Shown: positions 58,752-64,000 of the stretch, piece after piece | Layout of the letters: each line of letters begins with the position of its first letter | How positions within the stretch are numbered: position 1 is the stretch's first letter | From: JBKQVT01 sp963727245 | GTDB taxonomy: Bacteria > Planctomycetota > Planctomycetia > Pirellulales > Thermoguttaceae | Assembly (NCBI GenBank): GCA_963727245.1 | Contig: CAVSFO010000001.1 | Coordinates: forward strand, 496,001 to 560,000 | Direction: 5' to 3' | Length of the DNA stretch: 64,000 nt | Translations under genes and position numbers: made by a program | The notes under the pieces: generated by a model | Told to the model about the DNA's origin: nothing | What the model saw: only the letters and a program-made list of their open reading frames with translations | Databases searched by the model: none

Positions 58752-59432
58752 TTAGAACGGCTGCCACTTGTCCAACCACTTCAAGGCCCAGCCCTGGCGA
58801 TAGCTGTCGCGGACGTGCCCCGCCTCGTGCTTGTCGATCCGCAGCGCCGCCACGTCCTCGCTGAGGATCGTGCCGGTGGGCTTGACGGATTCCGGGCGGG
58901 CCTCGCCGTTGAGAGAGAAATCCCAAACCTCCTCGTTGTTCTTGATGCTGCGGTGTCCTTCCAGGACCAGGTTGCCGTTGGGGCGAATATCGACCACCTC
59001 GCAGGCAATGTTGAAGCTCAACTTATCGGTGGTCGACAACGTGCCGTGCGCTTGCAGCTTGTTGTCGATCTGGCCGCGGATGTGCGGCTCGCCGGCCGAC
59101 TGCGGGTCGGGCACGACCTTCCGCAAGCCCTTCAGCAGGATCCAGTCCGGCAGTTGCAGGTCGCCGTAGCCGGTCTTCTGGCGGTCCAACTCGCTGTCGC
59201 TGGCCATGACCGATTTCTCGCTGACCGTTACCGTCACGAGATCGTGGACCTTCCACTTCCGGGGTTCGTCCGACTTCTGATACGTCCACGACACCTCGGA
59301 CAGCGTGAGCGCAGCCCGCTGTGGGCCGCCCAGGAGGCTCGAACTCTGGGCCCGGGCCCCCGCGCCGCAGAAGGCCACCACGCCGAGTGCGCCCAAGGTT
59401 GCCGTGAGGAGGCAGCGAAGCGATGCAGTCAT
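58752..59432 (-). CDS. flgH: Flagellar L-ring protein
   Basis: 226 aa. WKVHDLVTVTVSEKSVMASD, GTLSTTDKLSFNIACEVVDI, RPNGNLVLEGHRSIKNNEEV and RDSYRQGWALKWLDKWQPF fit FlgH. The signal region (ATLGALGVVAFCGAGARAQ) has a Cys after Phe, which is not a standard lipobox; FlgH is normally a lipoprotein, so this one may be cleaved at ARA-Q instead. Confidence 0.9.
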   Translation of the reverse strand: MTASLRCLLTATLGALGVVAFCGAGARAQSSSLLGGPQRAALTLSEVSWTYQKSDEPRKWKVHDLVTVTVSEKSVMASDSELDRQKTGYGDLQLPDWILLKGLRKVVPDPQSAGEPHIRGQIDNKLQAHGTLSTTDKLSFNIACEVVDIRPNGNLVLEGHRSIKNNEEVWDFSLNGEARPESVKPTGTILSEDVAALRIDKHEAGHVRDSYRQGWALKWLDKWQPF

Positions 59433-59497
59433 AAAAATCCCTTCTCGTCTGATCGTGTGCTCTTGGCTAGCGGTCCCTGAAGCGCTTCCCTTCCCGG

Positions 59498-60573
59498 CTA
59501 CTGCCGCAGCACCGTGCCGGGCTCGCCCACCTGGGACCCTTCGGCCCGCGGCGAGCGGGCATACACTTCAACTTCGCGGATGCCGCTGACGCGGGCGAAA
59601 AACGTGCTGCGGTCGCTCAACGTCTCGACGGCCACCAGCTCGCCGTCGCTGCCGTCGTCGTGCGCCCGCGCCATGGTGCGAATGCGGATGCCGGCGGCGC
59701 GGGCGTACACGGTCACGACCTCGCCGCGCCGCACTAGGACTTGCGACCGGACGGCGTCCGGCGTCAGCGCCCTGCCCGCCGCGATCGCGCGGGTGGTCTC
59801 TTTGCCGACCACGTCGGCAAAGGAGCGGAGGGCGCCGCCGTCGCTTTCGTCCGCCGCCGCGTGCGCCATTTCCACGTCGCTTTGATGGACCACGGCCCCC
59901 CGGGCCAGCGCCGGCTGGTCACGACCACGGTGGCCGGCAGCGAAACCTGGGCGTCCAGCGGGAATCGCCACGGCCCCTTCGCCAACGTCGCCGACACGAC
60001 GAATCGCTGGGCGCCGAGCCAGGGCGGGCTGCCGCCGGAAATGGTCAGGCCCCGGGCGGCGTCGCCTACCTGGCGGGCCTGGGCGTCGCTGAGTTCGGCC
60101 TCCACGATCCACGGCTGATCGGCCGCGGCGTGCTCCTTGAGGTATTGCGTTACGGATTGGCAGACCCGCTGGCTGATCTTTCGCACCAGCGCCGGCGGCA
60201 GGGCCGCGGCCGGCGCGTCGGCCCGGCCCGCTTGACTGTGCCCCTGCACCGTGATTTGGCTGGAACCGGAGAAACTGTGCTCGGTCAAATTGACGCCCCG
60301 CAACAGCAGCAGGTCCTGCAACTCGCGAATGCGGAGAAATCGTTGCTGTGGGGGCGGGGGGGTGGGAAACAGCTCGATCGCCGCCAGGCGACCGACCTGC
60401 TGGCGGTCGGCGGAGAAGATCTCGGCCACGTCGCCCAGCTTGACCACTGCCCCCTCGACGGTGCATTGCTCGCGCAACCGGAGTTCGGCGGCGGCGGCGG
60501 CGGTCGGGGCCAACCAGGCCGCGGCCACGGTGAGAAACGCCGCCAAAAATCGGTAAACGTGCGCGCTCGTCAT
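59498..60573 (-). CDS. flgA: Flagellar P-ring assembly chaperone (frameshift near 59920)
   Basis: Signal peptide and mature region ELRLREQCTVEGAVVKLGDV, followed by the SAF-like domain: ALARGAVVHQSDVEMAHAAA, RAIAAGRALTPDAVRSQVLV, RRGEVVTVYARAAGIRIRTM. The C-terminal SAF part is in the next frame; one base is missing near 59920 (VTSR/ALARG). Ends with YARSPRAEGSQVGEPGTVLR. Needed to assemble FlgI. Confidence 0.9.
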
Positions 60574-60578
60574 GGTGC

Positions 60579-61382
60579 CTAGTATCTCCGCATGGACGTG
60601 ATCGTTTGCAGGACTTCGTCGCTGGTCTTGACCGCCTGCGAATTCATCTCGAAGGACCGCTGCGTGGTAATCAAGTTGATCAACTCCGTCACCGGATTGA
60701 CGTTGGACGACTCGAGCATGTTCTGCTGCGTGGTGCCCATGCCGTTCTGACCGGGGTTGGCCAAGGTCGCCGTGCCGGAGGCGTCGGTCTCGGCATAGAG
60801 GTTTTCGCCCAGGTTCAGCAGCCCCTCGGGATTGATGAACGTGGCCAACTCGAGCTGGCCGACCTGATCAAGCTGCTGGGTGGTGCTCTGGCGGACGGAA
60901 ACCATGCCCTCGGGGCTGATCACGACGGCCTGGGCGCCTTGGGGGATGGTGATGGTCGGCTGGATCAGGCGGCCGACGTTCGAGTCGGCCAACACGAGGT
61001 TGCCGTTGGTGTTTGTGGAAAAGTTGCCGGCGCGGGTGTAGTACGTGGTGCCGTTGGGATCCAGCACTTGGAAGAAGCCCTGCCCTTGGATGGCGACGTC
61101 GAGCTGGTTGCCCGTCTGCTGCAGCGTGCCCTGGGTATAGTCGTTCTGCACGCTCTGCACGCGGCTGCCCGTGCCGATGTGAATGCCGGTGGGCGTGTAC
61201 TGGCCCCCGCTGTCCTTCTCGCCGGGATACTTCAGGTTTTGGTAGATGAGGTCTTCAAAGTTTGCCCGCCCTTCCTTGAATGCCGTGGTTTCCAGGTTCG
61301 CCAGGTTGTTGGCGATGACGTCCAGTTGGGTTTGCAGGGCGGTCATGCCGGCGGCGGCGGTGTAAAGCGTTTGAACACTCAT
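60579..61382 (-). CDS. flgG: Flagellar distal rod protein
   Basis: 267 aa. MSVQTLYTAAAGMTALQTQL, DVIANNLANLETTAFKEGRA, QGTLQQTGNQLDVAIQGQGF, and the C-terminus NVNPVTELINLITTQRSFEM with VLQTITSMRRY. Classical FlgG. Five bp before flgA. Confidence 0.96.
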   Translation of the reverse strand: MSVQTLYTAAAGMTALQTQLDVIANNLANLETTAFKEGRANFEDLIYQNLKYPGEKDSGGQYTPTGIHIGTGSRVQSVQNDYTQGTLQQTGNQLDVAIQGQGFFQVLDPNGTTYYTRAGNFSTNTNGNLVLADSNVGRLIQPTITIPQGAQAVVISPEGMVSVRQSTTQQLDQVGQLELATFINPEGLLNLGENLYAETDASGTATLANPGQNGMGTTQQNMLESSNVNPVTELINLITTQRSFEMNSQAVKTSDEVLQTITSMRRY

Positions 61383-61436
61383 AGTGATCGGGAAAGATAG
61401 GGGTTTCGGGGATGTGGGAAGAGTCCTGTATCGTCC

Positions 61437-62189
61437 TTATGCCTTCAGCACGCGGCTGATCAGCGTGCTGAGCATTTCGTCTTGGGTCTTGATCATGTTC
61501 ACGTTGGCTTCGATCAGCCGGGTCGTGTCCAGCATGTCGACGAGTTCGGTGGTCGGCTGCACGGCGGAGAGTTCAAGGTAGCCGCTGGCGACGGAGCGTG
61601 CTTCGGCGGGGACCGCTTGCGGCTCGGCCAGGGAGCGGAACAAGTTTTCGCCCGTCTTGACCAGGTCGCCCAGCGACGCCGGTTTGACCAGCGCCAGGTT
61701 TTGCGTGTCGCCGTCCTGCTGGATCGTCCCGCTGTCGGTGATCTCCCAGTGCCCGCCCTGAAGGTTGATGGCGATGGGCGAATGGGTGTCGCTCAGCACC
61801 GAGTATCCCTGTTGCGTGACCAACTCGCCGCGTTGGGTAAGGCGGAAATTGCCCGCCCGGCTCAGGTACGTCGAGTCGCCGTTGCGGACGAGGAAGAACC
61901 CGTCGCCGTTGATGGCCACGTCCGTCGGGGAGCCGGTTCGTTTCAGGGCACCGGCGGAAAAGTCGGTCTTGGTTTCCTGGAACTGCACGCCGCCGCCCAG
62001 GTCGTCGATCGAGCCGCTGCCGGGCGGAGCCAGGCCTTGCTGGACCGCTTCCGCGTAACGTGATTGGACGATGGCCAAGTCCCGCTTGAAGCCGGTCGTC
62101 TCGGCGTTCGCCAGGTTGTTGGCGATGACGTCCAGCCTTTGCATTTGGGCTTGGGCGCCGTCAGCAGAGATGTAGAGCCCGTAGGGCAT
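61437..62189 (-). CDS. flgF: Flagellar proximal rod protein
   Basis: 250 aa. MPYGLYISADGAQAQMQRLD, VIANNLANAETTGFKRDLAI, FSAGALKRTGSPTDVAINGD and the flg_bbr_C end ELVDMLDTTRLIEANVNMIK. Homologous to FlgG and shorter, so FlgF. First gene of the operon. Confidence 0.92.
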   Translation of the reverse strand: MPYGLYISADGAQAQMQRLDVIANNLANAETTGFKRDLAIVQSRYAEAVQQGLAPPGSGSIDDLGGGVQFQETKTDFSAGALKRTGSPTDVAINGDGFFLVRNGDSTYLSRAGNFRLTQRGELVTQQGYSVLSDTHSPIAINLQGGHWEITDSGTIQQDGDTQNLALVKPASLGDLVKTGENLFRSLAEPQAVPAEARSVASGYLELSAVQPTTELVDMLDTTRLIEANVNMIKTQDEMLSTLISRVLKA

Positions 62190-62263
62190 GAACGTGTCGA
62201 GTCAACTTGGAACGTCCCCCTGCAGGTTTTTTGCCGTCGCGCCGCGCCGGCCGCCGCCTCGCG

Positions 62264-62280
62264 TTGCAAGACACATGCCA
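62264..62280 (-). promoter_or_regulatory. Sigma-54 promoter of the flagellar operon
   Basis: Minus strand reads TGGCATGTGTCTTGCAA: GG and GC are separated by exactly 10 bases, matching TGGCAYG-N4-TTGCA. It lies 75 bp before the flgF start. RpoN-dependent control of rod/hook genes is known in several phyla. Confidence 0.75.
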
Positions 62281-62499
62281 AATCGGATGAGAAAGACGCA
62301 AGATCTCGGAATCATGATCGCAACGGATTACTGTTAAATGAGTTACGTTTCCTGGTCGGTGGCGTCCCAGTCGCCCGCTGGCGATGCTGTTGGCTCTGGT
62401 GGTCTGGCGGTTCTTGCCGACCCAAGGCGCAGAAGCGGCCGGTTTCTTTTTGCCTCGGACCGTACCGGCAGATAAAATTGCACGCGGTTGTGCTGAGGA

Positions 62500-62578
62500 G
62501 GGAAAAAGGTGACAGGCACCATTTGTGCGAAGCACCCTCCGGGCCGTTCCGGCAAATGGTGCCTGTCACCTTTTTCCC
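62500..62578. repeat. 26-bp perfect inverted repeat GGTGACAGGCACCATTTG
   Basis: Arms 62500-62525 and 62553-62578 are exact complements, with a 27-nt loop. The outer ends have TTTTTCCC / GGGAAAAA, so it could act as a bidirectional terminator. Sits between the divergent flagellar promoter and the small zinc-ribbon gene. Confidence 0.95.
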
Positions 62579-62606
62579 GGATGGCCCTTTGTCTTGCCGA
62601 GAAATC

Positions 62607-62810
62607 ATGGCCTGTAAGCACCTCAAGGAGATGTACGAGATTTGCCGGACGCACAACTTGAAGCTGAGCAGCACGGATTTGATTCGCATCGTCTGCCCGA
62701 AGTGCGGCGTCGAGGAGGTCTGTCCGTCTATTTTGGTGGAGCAATATGAGTCGCAGCACGGCTGCGACGGAGAAAACTCCCCTCCAAAAGGGGGAAATAT
62801 CCCAATCTGA
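62607..62810 (+). CDS. Small zinc-ribbon protein
   Basis: 67 aa: MACKHLKEMYEICRTHNLKL then LIRIVCPKCGVEEVCPSILV. Five Cys, of which CPKC and the later Cys can bind zinc. Homologous small proteins are seen across planctomycetes, often of unknown role. The frame is open upstream but this ATG fits the family. Confidence 0.7.
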   Translation: MACKHLKEMYEICRTHNLKLSSTDLIRIVCPKCGVEEVCPSILVEQYESQHGCDGENSPPKGGNIPI

Positions 62811-63221
62811 CCAGCCCCTGGATTTATGCTACGAAAGGGGGATATCTGATCCAGGCGGTGGTGTTAATATGGAAGGACCGCTGACCATCGCGGTCTAACC
62901 ATGTCGGCGGTATCGCGTCGGGGGAATGAGTTCGCCTCGTGCCCCAAGGTTCCCGCGTGTTTGTGGCGGTATTGACGGGCAGCCGGCGGCCGGAGGAGAA
63001 GATTTGCAATAAAATGCTTGACCAAATGGGAATTTGGTGGATAATGAATTGTTTGGCATTGGCAGCGCCGTCCTACCTGTATGGCTGAATTCCTGCCGCT
63101 GCACCTGATGATTACGGCGTTGCGTGGTTAGCATCCGGTCGCCGCTTCCGGCTTAGTTCCTGTTGTGCGTGTGATCGGCTGTACGAGAAGAGGTTCATCT
63201 TTCGAGACGGAGTGGTATGTC
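62811..63221. other. Intergenic region between small genes
   Basis: About 410 bp without a supported gene. It is AT-richer near 63000-63060 (GCAATAAAATGCTTGACC, GGATAATGAATTG), where TTGACC with TAATGA could be a weak promoter for the next gene. Not secure. Confidence 0.4.
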
Positions 63222-63440
63222 ATGCGGAACGTATTTGAAGCAATTTTGGAAACTGGACACGACGAGGATTTCCTCCCCGCCGAGAACAATAACGACTTCA
63301 AGAGCACCGATGCACCGGCCGGGTCGAAAGCCAAGCTGGACATTCTCGCCGAGCGGGTCCTGCGGGGACTTCCCCTCTGGCATCCCGAAGACCGGTCCGA
63401 TTACAGTGGATTGACCGGCGCGGTGCGGCCGCGCAGTTGA
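63222..63440 (+). CDS. Small conserved planctomycete protein
   Basis: 72 aa: MRNVFEAILETGHDEDFLPA, KLDILAERVLRGLPLWHPED, RSDYSGLTGAVRPR. The PLWHPEDRSDYSG...VRPR ending recurs in planctomycete small proteins by memory. Function unknown. A GTG 19 codons upstream is an alternative start. Confidence 0.65.
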   Translation: MRNVFEAILETGHDEDFLPAENNNDFKSTDAPAGSKAKLDILAERVLRGLPLWHPEDRSDYSGLTGAVRPRS

Positions 63441-63797
63441 CGCGTAACATCCCGAGCTGCCTGCCACCGATTTCCGGGCTTCCCCAGCCCGGCGGCACGC
63501 AAGCGTCTCCCTGAGAAATGGACTTTTGCCTGTTTCTGCGCTCTCTCTTGGGATGACGAACTGCAAGCGGTACAAGAGTCCAGCGGTGATTTGGCTGACG
63601 GGCAGGCGCTGCCTATCTCCTACCCCCTTCGGCGTTTAGGCTGAGACGGATAGTCCTTGTCGATTCGGCGGCTGCACCCTTTCTCCCCAAACCGGGAACT
63701 ATAGAGGTAGGGGGTTTTCGGGATGGAATCTTGACCGAGACCGGAAATCGCCCATGCCGCACCCAGGGTGCCAAACGGATCGCAGGGAGTAGATGAC
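63441..63797. other. Intergenic region
   Basis: About 355 bp, no gene supported. GGGAG at 63785-63789 serves the sigma-factor GTG. No clear promoter. Confidence 0.4.
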
Positions 63798-64000
63798 GTG
63801 GACCGTGATCGATTGGCGGCCATCGTCAGGGTCAACCAGGCAGGGATCTACCGCTACTTGCGATACTTGGGGGCCGACCAGCCAACCGCCGAGGACTTGG
63901 TCCAGGAGACGTTCTTGGCGGCTTTCAAGAGCCCGGCGGTGGAGCAAGACCTTTCCAGCCCGTCCGCATGGCTGAGGGGAATTGCACGCAATCTCTTCCT
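63798..64000 (+). CDS. ECF sigma factor, N-terminal part (cut by the window end)
   Basis: The frame from GTG 63798 reads VDRDRLAAIVRVNQAGIYRY, LRYLGADQPTAEDLVQETFL and SPSAWLRGIARNLF, sigma region 2 with the -10 recognition helix (DLVQETFLAAF). Region 4 lies beyond the window. The longer-looking frame beginning at 63793 (MTWTVIDW) is a shadow. Confidence 0.85.
   Translation, partial: MDRDRLAAIVRVNQAGIYRYLRYLGADQPTAEDLVQETFLAAFKSPAVEQDLSSPSAWLRGIARNLF

Overview
The window looks like a planctomycete chromosome (Pirellulales-like), probably a draft or metagenome-derived contig. The base composition is GC-rich. Two DUF1559 (planctomycete prepilin-like) domains, ECF sigma factors, a PEP-CTERM protein, zinc-ribbon and HEAT-repeat proteins, a C39-like/metallopeptidase fusion and many short palindromic intergenic repeats fit this group. 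No rRNA, tRNA or CRISPR array was recognised.

Layout. 1-5.5 kb: end of an aminotransferase gene, an FtsQ-like protein running into a DUF1559 protein, a membrane spermidine-synthase-like protein, an unknown membrane protein and an XRE regulator with a clear promoter. 5.6-9.7 kb: typA and an ECF sigma/anti-sigma pair. 10.2-17.7 kb: orphan DNA methyltransferase, PQQ-like protein, galK, a DUF4432 aldose-epimerase-like gene and transketolase. 17.7-21.4 kb: a PIN-domain toxin/antitoxin-like pair bracketed by two copies of a promoter-bearing 52-bp repeat, a two-domain peptidase and a HicA-like/HTH pair. 21.6-26.8 kb: corC-like, ybeY, HD-domain 7TM and phoH genes in the classic order. 27-36.9 kb: zinc ribbon, a 102-bp tandem array, cdsA, two glycosyltransferases, a phospholipase-D-like protein, radical SAM, DoxX and MFS genes. 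37-41.8 kb: repeat-rich accessory stretch with a GNAT gene, a trypsin-like protease and an IS110/IS1111-type element sitting in a purine-rich repeat. 41.8-44 kb: tdh-kbl, which converts threonine to glycine and acetyl-CoA. 44.2-52.1 kb: cytochrome-c-like, ImmA/IrrE, rimO-pgsA-CPBP, HEAT, secreted and PEP-CTERM genes. 52.6-62.2 kb: a nine-gene minus-strand flagellar operon flgF-G-A-H-I-J-N-K-L behind a strong sigma-54 promoter match. 62.6-64 kb: two small planctomycete proteins and the start of another ECF sigma factor.

Two things dominate. First, about 20 otherwise well-conserved genes or gene parts are broken by single-base shifts, often with the rest of the protein intact in a neighbouring frame. 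This is most simply assembly or sequencing error, and it creates false gene fusions (HD protein with YbeY; FtsQ-like with DUF1559). I annotate such genes as whole loci and mark the shift. Second, at least ten families of short inverted or tandem repeats occupy the intergenic space, and one is embedded in frame inside a glycosyltransferase gene.
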